Assembly: GCA_014874455.1 (NCBI GenBank)
Contig: JADBJL010000054.1
Coordinates: 1-56,288 of the forward strand
Reading direction: 5' to 3'
DNA: 56,288 nt
From: Thermomicrobiaceae bacterium
GTDB lineage: Bacteria > Chloroflexota > Chloroflexia > Thermomicrobiales > Thermomicrobiaceae
Made by a program: the position numbers and the translations under genes. Positions 42,336 through 51,195 of this stretch are shown here, piece by piece. The notes beneath the pieces were generated by a model. That model ran no database searches. It was given only the letters and a program-made list of their open reading frames with translations, and was not told where the DNA came from. The first letter of the stretch is position 1. Each line of letters begins with the position of its first letter.

Positions 42336-43754
42336 CTACTCCGTGTCCTCACTCCCCACGAGGCGGTGCCGGAGTTCCTCGACGAGCCTGCTGATCGGTA
42401 CCCGTACCTGCTCCATCGTGTCACGGTCACGGATGGTCACCGCGTTGTCGTCGAGCGTCTCGTAGTCGATAGTCACGCAGTACGGGGTGCCGATCTCATC
42501 CTGCCGCCGGTAGCGACGGCCGATGCTCTGCGTCTCGTCGTAGTCGATCATGAAGTGTGGGCGAAGGAGTGCCGCGACCTCTCGCGCGCGCTGCACAAGT
42601 TCCGGCTTGCGCATCAAGGGCAGCACCGCCGCCTTGAAGGGCGCGATCCGCGGGTGGAAGCGGAGGACGACGCGCGTGTAGGGCTTGCCACTCACGTCGA
42701 CCGCCGGCTCTTCGTGATAGGCATCGACCAGCAAGGCCAGGAAGAGGCGCTCGACCCCCATCGTCGGCTCGACCACGTGCGGAATGAAGCGCTCGTTCCG
42801 CTCCTGGTCGAAGTAGCTCAGATCCTCGCCGCTGTACTCCTGATGGCGGCGGAGGTCGTAGTCGGTACGGTAGGCGAGCCCGCAGAGCTCCTTCCAGCCG
42901 AACGGGAAGTAGTACTCGTAGTCGACCGTGCGCTTGGAATAGTGCGAGAGTTCTTCCGGCCCGTGCTCTCTCATCCGGAGGCGGGCGGTTCCCAGGCCGA
43001 TCCATTGGAGGAAACGCGCCATCTCAGCGAGCCAGTGCTCGAATGTCTCCGGCCAGGTCTCAGGCCGGATGAAGTACTCGATCTCCATCTGCTCGAACTC
43101 GAGGAGACGGAAGATGAAGTTGCCGGGAGTGATCTCGTTGCGGAACGCTTTCCCGATCTGCCCGACGCCGAAGGGGATCTTCATCCGGCTGGTCTGCAGG
43201 ATCTGCTTGAAGTCGACGAAGATCGCCTGCGCTGTCTCAGGGCGCAGATAGACGAGTGTGCTCTGCTCTTCGACCGGACCGATGAAGGTTCGGAACATCA
43301 AGTTGAACTGGCGAACCGGCGTCCAGTCACGCCTGCCACAGACCGGGCAAGGGATCTCGCTCTGCTGGATGGCCCGGCTCATCTCCTCGAGGGACATCCC
43401 CTCGACACGAAGGCCGAGCTTCTCTTCGAGGAGCGTGTCGGCCCGGAACCGGCTCTTGCAGTTGCGACAGTCGACGAGCGGGTCGTGGAACTCCTGCACA
43501 TGGCCGGAGGCTTCCCACACGCGCGGGTGAAGCAGGATGCCCCCGTCGAGCCCGACCATGTCGTCACGCCGCTGGACGAAGAACTCCCACCAGGCGTTCT
43601 TGATATTGCGCTTCACCTCGGCGCCGAGCGGCCCGAAATCCCAGGTGTTGGCCAGGCCGCCGTAGATCTCGCTGCCGGGATAGACGAACCCGCGTCGCTT
43701 CGCCAGCGAAGCGATGGTGTCGAGGCTCACTGTTGCCGGCTGGCTTGCGTTCAT
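42336..43754 (-). CDS. glyS: Glycyl-tRNA synthetase, class II homodimeric type
   Basis: The enzyme charges tRNA-Gly. The 472-residue sequence is the eukaryote/archaea-like alpha-2 form common in Gram-positives, Thermus and Chloroflexi, not the alpha-beta form. It has motif 2 ([19 protein letters not shown]), motif 3 ([14 protein letters not shown]) and a zinc insertion with two Cys pairs (CRNCKS, CPVCGRR). The N-terminus [19 protein letters not shown] is typical. GGGAG lies 9 bases before the ATG at 43754. It lies 110 bases after a Xer-like gene on the same strand. No T-box is seen in the short leader. Confidence 0.97.
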   Translation of the reverse strand: MNASQPATVSLDTIASLAKRRGFVYPGSEIYGGLANTWDFGPLGAEVKRNIKNAWWEFFVQRRDDMVGLDGGILLHPRVWEASGHVQEFHDPLVDCRNCKSRFRADTLLEEKLGLRVEGMSLEEMSRAIQQSEIPCPVCGRRDWTPVRQFNLMFRTFIGPVEEQSTLVYLRPETAQAIFVDFKQILQTSRMKIPFGVGQIGKAFRNEITPGNFIFRLLEFEQMEIEYFIRPETWPETFEHWLAEMARFLQWIGLGTARLRMREHGPEELSHYSKRTVDYEYYFPFGWKELCGLAYRTDYDLRRHQEYSGEDLSYFDQERNERFIPHVVEPTMGVERLFLALLVDAYHEEPAVDVSGKPYTRVVLRFHPRIAPFKAAVLPLMRKPELVQRAREVAALLRPHFMIDYDETQSIGRRYRRQDEIGTPYCVTIDYETLDDNAVTIRDRDTMEQVRVPISRLVEELRHRLVGSEDTE

Positions 43755-43864
43755 CGAGGTGATCTCCCATCAAGCCTGGTCGCCAGGATGATCGATCCGC
43801 CCCTCGGCTGCCTGCGCGAGGGGCGGTGCGGCCGGTTTCAACTGTTGATGATACAGAAGTCGAG

Positions 43865-44809
43865 TTACTCTAGCGGGGCGCTCGTCCGTCCCTGGCTGGC
43901 CACGCGGTCGTAGCTCGAACCGTGGTTCAGAACGACTCGTCCATCCGTGCCCGACGCTGCCTCTTGAAGGAGTTGCTGGTAGACCAGGGTCGTCGCTGGG
44001 CTGACGTGGCCGAGGATTCGCTGCACCTCGCGGAGCTCAAAGCCCTGGCTCAGCGCGTGGAGAGCGAAGGAGTGGCGCAGGGTGTGTGGCGTCACTTCCG
44101 GTACACCAGCCCGATCGGCATACTCCTTGAGAATGAGCCAGAATCCCTGCCTGGTCAACCGGCTGCCACGATGGTTGAGGAAGAGAGCCCGCTCATCCGG
44201 TCGCTGCGCCAGCAGTGGCCGGGCGGTCTCGAGATAGGTTCGGAGCGCCGAGACCGCCTCCGCGTTGAGCGGTACCTGCCGTGGCCGTTCGGGATTTCGG
44301 CTCACGCTCACGACACCGCACTCGAGGTCGAGATCATCGACGTCGAGTGCGGTCAGCTCGCTGACGCGCATCCCAGTCGCGTACAGGGTGACGAGCATCG
44401 CTCGGTCACGGAGCCCCTCTGGTGTGGGATCACTCGAGGCGGCTGAGATCAACGCCGTGACCTCCTGCGGCGTGATCGCCCGCGGGGTAAACCGCCCGAC
44501 CTTCGGCGATGGTAGCCGGTCTGACGGGTTTGCCTCCAGGATCCCCTGCTCTTTGAGGTAGTGGCAGAACGACTTGACCGCTGCCAGCTTGCGCGCGACC
44601 GTCGTCTCAGCGTACTGCCGCTGGCGCAGAAAGGCAATGAAGTCGCCCAGTTCTGCGCATGTCAACGCGCTCCAGGTCGCTAACCCGCGCATGCCAGCGA
44701 GGAACGCCGCGAACTGCTCCAGGTCGTTCCGGTAGGCCGCGACTGTGTTAGCCGACAGACCTCGCTCGTTCCCGACGGAGGAGAGAAACGCATCGATCTG
44801 TTCCTGCAT
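43865..44809 (-). CDS. Xer-type tyrosine recombinase lacking the catalytic lysine
   Basis: This 314-residue protein has the Xer/phage-integrase architecture: a SAM-like core-binding domain (about 1-90) and a catalytic domain with Arg148 (GMRVSE), His242 and Arg245 (HTLRHSFA), His268 (LGHVSPATT) and Tyr277 (LVYQQL). Aligned without gaps to XerD, the beta-hairpin lysine (XerD K172) is Asn172 here (SVSRNPERPRQVPL). The end after the tyrosine lacks the usual HPRA-like tail. ATG at 44809 follows GGAGGG. It may be a chromosomal Xer whose lysine is replaced by a nearby Arg, or one with weakened activity. Confidence 0.88.
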   Translation of the reverse strand: MQEQIDAFLSSVGNERGLSANTVAAYRNDLEQFAAFLAGMRGLATWSALTCAELGDFIAFLRQRQYAETTVARKLAAVKSFCHYLKEQGILEANPSDRLPSPKVGRFTPRAITPQEVTALISAASSDPTPEGLRDRAMLVTLYATGMRVSELTALDVDDLDLECGVVSVSRNPERPRQVPLNAEAVSALRTYLETARPLLAQRPDERALFLNHRGSRLTRQGFWLILKEYADRAGVPEVTPHTLRHSFALHALSQGFELREVQRILGHVSPATTLVYQQLLQEAASGTDGRVVLNHGSSYDRVASQGRTSAPLE

Positions 44810-44970
44810 CCGTTCCCTCCAGCTATCCCCCAATGCCGATCTACCTCCGCATCGTCGAGCGACGACGATCGATCCCGGAATTGGCTTGGCAGCATCGCTG
44901 CCTCAGGCACATGAACCGTTCGTCACTGCACACGGCCCGGCCGCTTTTAGACGCCCAATCCTCTCATACG

Positions 44971-46083
44971 CTAGAGTATTTCGTCAAGAGGCGTATAGCG
45001 TAGTCCGAACGCTTCGGCTACCGATGGGTGCGTAATCTTGCCGCGAAAGACATTGACTCCCCTCGCAAGTGCCGGATCGCGACGCACTGCCTCGACGAAC
45101 CCCAGATCGGCGAGCTTGAGCCCGTAGGGCAGCGTGGCGTTGCTGAGCGCGAAGGTGCTCGTCCGGGGCACCGCGCCCGGCATGTTCGTCACGCAGTAAT
45201 GGACGACCCCGTATTCGACATAGATGGGGTCGCTATGGGTCGTGGGGCGAGCAGTCTCGATGCATCCTCCTTGATCAATCGAAACGTCGACCACAACTGA
45301 GCCCGGGCGCATCGACGCGACCATCTCGCGGGTCACCAGCTTCGGGGCCCGGGCACCGGGAATCAGCACCCCACCGATGACGAGATCAGCATCGGCAACG
45401 GCATCAGCGATGCTCTGCTGGTTCGACATCAGCGTGTGGAACCGCCCGTGGAGGACGTGGTCGAGGTACCTGAGCCGTTCGGCATTGATATCGAACAGGA
45501 TGACGTTGGCGCCTAGGCCGAGCGCCATCTGGGCGGCGTTCGTGCCCACCGTGCCGCCACCGAGGACGACCACGTTGGCGGAAGGCACGCCGGTCACGCC
45601 CCCGAGCAGGACACCGCGACCGCCATTCGGCTTCATCAGGTAGTAGGCACCGACCTGAACCGACAACCGGCCAGCAACCTCACTCATCGGCGCCAGGAGC
45701 GGGAGCGTGCCATCGGGGAGCTGCACGGTCTCGTAGGCGATCGCCGTCACCTCTTTGTCGCTGAGGACTCTCGTCAGCTCCTCGTTGGCGGCCAGGTGGA
45801 GGTAGGTGAAGAGGATCAAGCCGGGTCGCAGCAAGGGATATTCCGGCGGGATCGGTTCCTTCACTTTGACGACCATATCGGCCTGGGCCCACACGTCTTC
45901 GGCCGACCCGAGGATCGACGCACCGGCGGCTCGATACTGGTCGTCCGAGAAGCCGCTACCTTCGCCAGCCCCGGCCTGGACGATCACCTGATGCCCGTGC
46001 CGCACATATTCACGGGCACCGTGCGGGGTAGTCGAGACGCGGTTCTCTTTGTCCTTGATCTCCTTTGGAACTCCGATGATCAT
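44971..46083 (-). CDS. ald: Alanine dehydrogenase
   Basis: Ald converts L-alanine and NAD to pyruvate, ammonium and NADH, and the reverse. The 370-residue protein has the full N-terminal substrate domain [17 protein letters not shown], the catalytic Lys in [11 protein letters not shown] and His in [12 protein letters not shown], and the NAD motif [17 protein letters not shown]. The C-terminus ([18 protein letters not shown]) is typical. GAGGAG precedes the ATG at 46083 by 8 bases; an upstream frame to 46374 is not conserved. A strong promoter lies at 46115-46143. It fits peptide catabolism. Confidence 0.97.
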   Translation of the reverse strand: MIIGVPKEIKDKENRVSTTPHGAREYVRHGHQVIVQAGAGEGSGFSDDQYRAAGASILGSAEDVWAQADMVVKVKEPIPPEYPLLRPGLILFTYLHLAANEELTRVLSDKEVTAIAYETVQLPDGTLPLLAPMSEVAGRLSVQVGAYYLMKPNGGRGVLLGGVTGVPSANVVVLGGGTVGTNAAQMALGLGANVILFDINAERLRYLDHVLHGRFHTLMSNQQSIADAVADADLVIGGVLIPGARAPKLVTREMVASMRPGSVVVDVSIDQGGCIETARPTTHSDPIYVEYGVVHYCVTNMPGAVPRTSTFALSNATLPYGLKLADLGFVEAVRRDPALARGVNVFRGKITHPSVAEAFGLRYTPLDEIL

Positions 46084-46114
46084 GCCGCTCGCTCCTCTTT
46101 CACCCACCGCGTAC

Positions 46115-46143
46115 ATAATAAACGGAACCCATGAGGCTGTCCA
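46115..46143 (-). promoter_or_regulatory. Promoter of ald
   Basis: On the minus strand TGGACA (46138-46143), 17 bases, TATTAT (46115-46120). Both match consensus in 5 of 6 positions, about 30 bases before the start codon. Confidence 0.7.
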
Positions 46144-46224
46144 TACGCCCCAGTCGGCACCGCCAGCGGCATTGTCGAGCATTGGCCATGAAACGGCAAG
46201 GCCGTGCTTCCTTTTCTGTCGAGA

Positions 46225-46253
46225 TTGACGCGCCGAAGGCTGCTCGCTACAGT
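46225..46253 (+). promoter_or_regulatory. Promoter of rseP
   Basis: TTGACG (46225-46230), 17 bases, TACAGT (46248-46253), about 50 bases before the GTG start of rseP. Confidence 0.65.
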
Positions 46254-46258
46254 TAGGC

Positions 46259-46281
46259 GGCCGCCCGCCGAGCCGGCGGCC
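46259..46281 (+). other. Hairpin in the rseP leader
   Basis: GGCCGCC (46259-46265) pairs with GGCGGCC (46275-46281) around a 9-base loop, just after the predicted transcription start. It may stabilise or control the leader. Confidence 0.35.
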
Positions 46282-46305
46282 CTGAAGGGAAATCGAGGCT
46301 GAACC

Positions 46306-47631
46306 GTGACAGCGACCGCGCTCTACATCGTCCCGATCCTCGCGCTTCTCATCCTGGTACACGAGCTCGGTCATTTCCTGACCGCGCGCCTCTTCGGCAT
46401 CAAGGTGCTGGAATTCGGCATCGGGCTACCGCCTCGGATAGTCGGGATCAGGCGTGGCGATGTGCTGTACTCCATCAACTTGATCCCGATCGGCGGCTTC
46501 GTGCGTGTCCTGGGCGAGGACAGCCGGAGTCTCGAGCCGGGCAGCCTGCAGACGAAGTCGCGTTTCCAGCGCGCGGTCTTCTTTGCTGCGGGGGCACTGA
46601 TGAACCTCGTGCTGGCGGTGCTGTTGACTACAGTACTGGTAGCGGCTCAGGGTGAACCCGAGTTACGCGTGTACATCGCCGAGGTGGCCCCTGACTCCCC
46701 GGCTGCCGAGGCGGGATGGCAGCCGGGCGACCGTTTCCTGGAAGTAGCCGACCGTCCGGTGGAATCGGTGGAGCAACTGCTCGATCTGACCGAGGAGCAT
46801 GCTGGCCGGCCGATGGCCGTGACATTGCTCAGGGGCAGCGAGCGCGTGGAGACGGTCGTCGTTCCGCGGCGTGACCCTCCCCCGGGACAGGGGCGAACCG
46901 GTATCCGAGTCACTGAGGCGGCGCGAGCGCGGATCAGCGTGGCGCAGGTGGAACGGCTTTCGCCTGCCGAGGTGGCAGGGTTCCAGCCAGGAGACGAACT
47001 AGTCAGGATCGGGGAGTACGAGATCGAAGACGTGGCGAGCTACACACTCGCCCTGGAGCACTATGCCGGACAGACTGTCCCGGTCGTCGTGGTGCGGGGA
47101 GACCAGGAGGTCGTCATCGATCTCGCTGTGCCCGAGGAGGTGCCAGCGGAAAGCCAGCTCCATGTCGGGTTACTGGTCAGGCAAGACATCCTGGCCCAGC
47201 CGGTACCGTGGTGGAAGGTACCGTGGCGGGGGATCGAGCAGACGCTCGGTACACTCGTCATGATGTTCCAGGCGTTGGGGATGCTCTTGCGCGGCGAGGC
47301 GCCGCTGACCGGGATCGCCGGGCCGATCGGTATGGGCCAGCTCACGTCTGAGATCCTGGCGGTCAGCCCCGCGCCGATCTGGGTGACGCTGCTCAACCTT
47401 ACGGTGCTGCTCTCGCTGAACCTGGCGGTGCTCAACCTGATCCCGTTCCCCGCGCTCGACGGTGGCCGCCTGTTCTTCGTCCTGATCGAGGCGGTGCGAC
47501 GCCGCCGTATCGCGCCGGAGAAGGAAGGGCTGGTACACCTGATCGGGTTCGTCATCCTGCTCACCTTCATGTTCTTCATCGCCTTCGTGGACATCGGACG
47601 GTTGCTCAGCGGGGAGCCGTTGCTCCGCTGA
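46306..47631 (+). CDS. rseP: Site-2 intramembrane metalloprotease RseP
   Basis: RseP cuts membrane-spanning anti-sigma factors and remnant signal peptides inside the membrane. The 441-residue protein has HELGH near residue 20 (VHELGHFLTARLFG), two PDZ domains (about 115-190 and 210-285) and the second zinc site NLIPFPALDGGRLF, with four membrane helices. The start is GTG at 46306, with a weak GAGG upstream. ispG follows, as in many bacteria where dxr-rseP-ispG form a unit, but dxr is not here. It is a candidate partner of the ECF anti-sigma factor. Confidence 0.95.
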   Translation: MTATALYIVPILALLILVHELGHFLTARLFGIKVLEFGIGLPPRIVGIRRGDVLYSINLIPIGGFVRVLGEDSRSLEPGSLQTKSRFQRAVFFAAGALMNLVLAVLLTTVLVAAQGEPELRVYIAEVAPDSPAAEAGWQPGDRFLEVADRPVESVEQLLDLTEEHAGRPMAVTLLRGSERVETVVVPRRDPPPGQGRTGIRVTEAARARISVAQVERLSPAEVAGFQPGDELVRIGEYEIEDVASYTLALEHYAGQTVPVVVVRGDQEVVIDLAVPEEVPAESQLHVGLLVRQDILAQPVPWWKVPWRGIEQTLGTLVMMFQALGMLLRGEAPLTGIAGPIGMGQLTSEILAVSPAPIWVTLLNLTVLLSLNLAVLNLIPFPALDGGRLFFVLIEAVRRRRIAPEKEGLVHLIGFVILLTFMFFIAFVDIGRLLSGEPLLR

Positions 47632-47756
47632 CGCGAGCCGGTCGATCTGGCCTGCTGCCCGCTCCCCGGCCTCGGAGTCGCCGCCTGTCTCGACACCGAG
47701 CGCAGGCAGCGGCACACTTACTGTGGTAGGAACTGACTTAGGAGGATGTACACGGA

Positions 47757-48917
47757 ATGACCTTCCAGCGGAGGAAGTCTCGTCCGGTTCGAGTCGGTAA
47801 CGTGCAGATCGGCGGCGACGCGCCCATCGTGGTGCAGTCGATGACGACCGCCGATACACGTGATCCGAAGGCGACTTTGCGGCAAATCCAGGAGCTCGCC
47901 GACGCGGGGTGCGAGATCGTGCGGATCGCGGTACCCGATCGAGTGGCGGCGGCGGCGTTACCGGAGATCGTGCCGTACTCGCCAGTGCCGCTGGTCGCGG
48001 ATATCCACTTCGAGCACACCCTGGCGCTCAAGGCGCTGGACGCTGGCATCCACAAGCTTCGTCTCAACCCGGGCAATATCCGCAAGCCTGAAGATGTCCG
48101 CGAGGTGGTGCGCAAGGCGAAGGAACGGGGCGTACCGATCCGGGTCGGTGTCAATTTCGGTTCCTTGCCGCCCATGACCCGTGAATTCGTCGATGAGATG
48201 GCGGCGCAGAACGCGACGCACACCGAGTTGATCGCGGAGCACATGGTGCGCACGGCGCTCGGGCACGTGCGCATCCTGGAAGACCTCGACTTCGGCGACA
48301 TCGTCATCTCGCTGAAGGCCTTCGAGGTACCGGTGATGCTCGAGGCGTACCGGCGGATGGCCAAGCTGGTCGACTACCCGCTGCACCTGGGTGTGACCGA
48401 GGCCGGCACACCGAAAGCAGGGACCATCCGCTCGGCGGTCGGCATCGGGACGCTGCTGGCCGAAGGGATCGGCGACACCGTTCGCGTCTCGCTCGCGACC
48501 GACCCGGTTGAAGAGGTGTACGTCGCGTACGAGATCCTCAAGAGCCTGGGTCTGAGGCAGCGTGGGGCGACGCTGGTCGCCTGCCCGACATGCGGGCGGG
48601 TCGAGGTCGACCTCTTCAAGCTGGCAAACGAGATCGACGACTACCTGAAGACCATCAAGGAGCCGATCAAGGTCGCGGTGATGGGCTGCGTCGTGAATGG
48701 CCCAGGGGAGGCACGCGACTCCGACGTCGGCGTCGCTGCCGGCCGTGGCAAGGGCGTCATCTTCCGCAAGGGAAAGATCGTGCGCAAGGTGGACGAGGAC
48801 GACATCGTTCCGGCGCTGAAAGAGGAGATCCAGCTCGTTCTGGCGGAGCATGCGGCAGGAACCCCCGATGGGGAGGCCGAGCGTCGCCGGATCACCGTGC
48901 CGATCGTCGACGGGTAG
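47757..48917 (+). CDS. ispG: 4-hydroxy-3-methylbut-2-enyl diphosphate synthase
   Basis: IspG (GcpE) reduces 2-C-methylerythritol cyclodiphosphate to HMBPP in the MEP isoprenoid pathway. The 386-residue sequence has the N-terminal TIM-barrel part (VRVGNVQIGGDAPIVVQSM), and the C-terminal [4Fe-4S] ligands in ACPTCGRVEVD and MGCVVNGPGEARD. GGAGGA lies 9 bases before the ATG at 47757. It sits 125 bases after rseP. It shows that this organism uses the MEP pathway. Confidence 0.97.
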   Translation: MTFQRRKSRPVRVGNVQIGGDAPIVVQSMTTADTRDPKATLRQIQELADAGCEIVRIAVPDRVAAAALPEIVPYSPVPLVADIHFEHTLALKALDAGIHKLRLNPGNIRKPEDVREVVRKAKERGVPIRVGVNFGSLPPMTREFVDEMAAQNATHTELIAEHMVRTALGHVRILEDLDFGDIVISLKAFEVPVMLEAYRRMAKLVDYPLHLGVTEAGTPKAGTIRSAVGIGTLLAEGIGDTVRVSLATDPVEEVYVAYEILKSLGLRQRGATLVACPTCGRVEVDLFKLANEIDDYLKTIKEPIKVAVMGCVVNGPGEARDSDVGVAAGRGKGVIFRKGKIVRKVDEDDIVPALKEEIQLVLAEHAAGTPDGEAERRRITVPIVDG

Positions 48918-48943
48918 GGTCAAGCGAGCCTGGGTAGGGCTGC

Positions 48944-49918
48944 ATGGAGAGAGGGCGCGTGCCGACTCGATCTGACCGTGTCGCTGCTGTCGGCCTGATT
49001 TCGTGGGATCGCTTTCTCGTACTGGATCGCAGCCCGCAGCCCGGCTCGTACGCTATCGTCACGCACCGGGAAGAGAAGCCAGGCGGTACCACGAGCAACT
49101 TGTGCGTTGCGCTCCAGAGGCTAGGCGTCGCTGTCACGCTGGCGGCGGTGGTCGGTGACGACGCTGAGGGGCGCACGCTGATCGAAGGTCTCGCGACCGA
49201 GGGCTGTGACGTGCGCCACGTGCGCGTGAAAGCCGATGTTCCGACCGACGCCTGCTTCATCCTGGTCGCACCCGGGGAGCACGGGCCCGATCGGACGATC
49301 CTCTGGGAACAGGGAGCCCGGCTCCAGCTCGGTGACCCGCTGCCGATCGACGAACTGTTTTCCTTCGAGCTGCTGGTCGTTGACGTCGATGACCCGCAGC
49401 TACGGCAGTTCCTGGTGGACTTGCCGGCTCACGTCTCCCCGCGCACCCAACTCATCGGCCCCCTGGTCTACCTGCTGGAACTGGAGCCGGAACACGGCCT
49501 CCGGCTGGCGCTCCAACACGATGTGATCGTCGGGAACGACGACGAACTCTGCTACCTCGCGGGGACAGCCGATCTCGATGCTGCGATCGAGCGCTTGCAG
49601 GCCTTGATGCCACTGCACGTGACCCGCCTGGCGGCGATCAGCCGAGGGAGGCACGGGTGTGTCGTCGTCACTCGTCGCGACGTCGTTGCGGTACCCGCTT
49701 TCAGCGTCGAGGTCGTCGATACGACCGGTGCCGGCGATGCCTTTGCCGCTGGTGTGGTCTACGGGCTGCTGCGGCGCTGGGATCCGGAGCGTCTGGGGCG
49801 TTTCGCCAATGCGATGGGAGCGCTCGCGGTGCGGGCGCTCGGAGCGCAGGCCAGCCTCCCCACGCTCGATGAAGTAGAGGCATTGATGGCTGGCGCGCAA
49901 GAGCGGGGCTCAGCGTGA
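48944..49918 (+). CDS. PfkB family carbohydrate kinase
   Basis: This 324-residue ribokinase-like kinase phosphorylates a sugar or nucleoside. The substrate motif PGGTTSNLCVALQRLG near residue 46-61 and the catalytic DTTGAGDAFAAG (about 263-274) are both present. Substrates in this family include ribose, fructose, fructose-6-P and ketodeoxygluconate; which one is used here cannot be read. Starts at ATG 48944 or GTG 48959 are possible. It ends with a GTGA overlap with queG, so both are coupled, though no functional link is known. Confidence 0.88.
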   Translation: MERGRVPTRSDRVAAVGLISWDRFLVLDRSPQPGSYAIVTHREEKPGGTTSNLCVALQRLGVAVTLAAVVGDDAEGRTLIEGLATEGCDVRHVRVKADVPTDACFILVAPGEHGPDRTILWEQGARLQLGDPLPIDELFSFELLVVDVDDPQLRQFLVDLPAHVSPRTQLIGPLVYLLELEPEHGLRLALQHDVIVGNDDELCYLAGTADLDAAIERLQALMPLHVTRLAAISRGRHGCVVVTRRDVVAVPAFSVEVVDTTGAGDAFAAGVVYGLLRRWDPERLGRFANAMGALAVRALGAQASLPTLDEVEALMAGAQERGSA

Positions 49919-51186
49919 CGTCGTTGACGAGAGAGCGACTCAAGGAGCTGGCCCGCGAAGCCGGCCTGGTCGTCACGGGGGTGACGACGGCCGAATCCTT
50001 TTCAGACCTCGCGGAGGTGGTACTCGAGCGGATCCGCGAGGGCCACATGGCTGGCCTCGAGTGGTTTACCGAAGACCGGGCACGCTTCTCCGCCGATCCG
50101 CGCAACCTGCACCCCACGGCCAGGAGCATCATCAGCGTCGGCGTGCCGTACTGGCAGCCCGATCTTCAGCCTCCTCAGGACAGCGAGCCACGCGGCCGCA
50201 TCTCCCGCTACGCCTGGGGGCGCGACTACCATGCGACCCTGCGCGCGCGGATGGGGCGGCTTCACGCGCTCCTCGAGGCGAGGTTAGGCCGGAGAATCGA
50301 AGCCCGCTTCCTGGTCGACACGGCCCGGATCGTCGACCGCGCCGCAGCGGCCAGGGCGGGCGTGGGCTGGTACGGCAAGAACACGATGGTGCTCGTGCCT
50401 GGCTACGGTTCCTGGGTGATGCTGGGAGAGCTGATCGTCGACATCGAGCTCGAGCCGGACGTCCCGCTCCGTCCCCGCTGCGGCCGCTGTACTTCTTGCC
50501 TCGATGCCTGCCCCACCGGGGCGCTGGTCGAGCCGTACACACTGCATGTGCCACGCTGCATCTCGTTTCTGACTATCGAGCTGCGCGGGCCGATCCCGCA
50601 CGAGCTACGCCCGCTGATGGGCAACTGGGTCTTCGGCTGCGACCTGTGCCAGGAAGTCTGCCCGTACACCGGCGCAGCGCGTCCGGTGGTCGACCCGGAC
50701 TTTCGCCCCGAGCGGATCGAGCACTGCTTTCCCTCGCTCGCATGGCTCTTGCGCATGACCGAGCAGGAATTCCGCGAGGTTTATCGTGGCCGCGCCGTGC
50801 TGCGCGCGAAGCGCTCTGGCCTGGCCCGGAACGCTGCCGTCGCCCTCGGCAACGTCGGGCGACCGGACGACCTCGCCGTACTGGAAGAGGCCCTTATGCG
50901 GCATGACCTGCCGCTCGTCCGCGGCCACGCGGCCTGGGCCATGGCCCGGATCGATGCAGCGGCCGCCGATCCGGCACTCCGGAGGGCGCTCGACAGCGAG
51001 TCCGATCCATACGTCCGCGGAGAAATCCGGCAGGCGCTCGAGGCACCGCCACCACCCCGCGACCAGAGGCGACCTGTAGCCGCTGCCCGGCCGATCCGGC
51101 TCCGCGCGCGCCGGACGCCGGAACCGCTCGTAATGGAGCTTTGTGAGGCCGAAGACGCGGCTGAACTCACAGGGCTGGCTCCGTGA
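49915..51186 (+). CDS. queG: Epoxyqueuosine reductase
   Basis: QueG reduces epoxyqueuosine to queuosine in the tRNA wobble base, using cobalamin and two [4Fe-4S] clusters. The 423-residue protein has the DUF1730 N-terminal part, RCGRCTSCLDACPTGAL and CDLCQEVCPYTGAARP cluster motifs (about 190-255), and HEAT-like repeats toward the C-terminus (about 300-370) with a basic tail. GTG at 49915 overlaps the PfkB stop. It converges on ppc, with only 9 bases between the stops, so the two must terminate inside each other's gene. Confidence 0.96.
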   Translation: MTSLTRERLKELAREAGLVVTGVTTAESFSDLAEVVLERIREGHMAGLEWFTEDRARFSADPRNLHPTARSIISVGVPYWQPDLQPPQDSEPRGRISRYAWGRDYHATLRARMGRLHALLEARLGRRIEARFLVDTARIVDRAAAARAGVGWYGKNTMVLVPGYGSWVMLGELIVDIELEPDVPLRPRCGRCTSCLDACPTGALVEPYTLHVPRCISFLTIELRGPIPHELRPLMGNWVFGCDLCQEVCPYTGAARPVVDPDFRPERIEHCFPSLAWLLRMTEQEFREVYRGRAVLRAKRSGLARNAAVALGNVGRPDDLAVLEEALMRHDLPLVRGHAAWAMARIDAAAADPALRRALDSESDPYVRGEIRQALEAPPPPRDQRRPVAAARPIRLRARRTPEPLVMELCEAEDAAELTGLAP

Positions 51187-51195
51187 CCTGCCAGC

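Noticed and set aside
42366-43913. 515-residue open frame antisense to glyS
   Set aside because: It mirrors the synthetase gene and has no recognisable domain.
43865-44809. Xer-like gene as a sign of a mobile element or integron
   Set aside because: No attachment-site repeats, transposase, phage genes or composition change surround it, and its neighbours are housekeeping genes.
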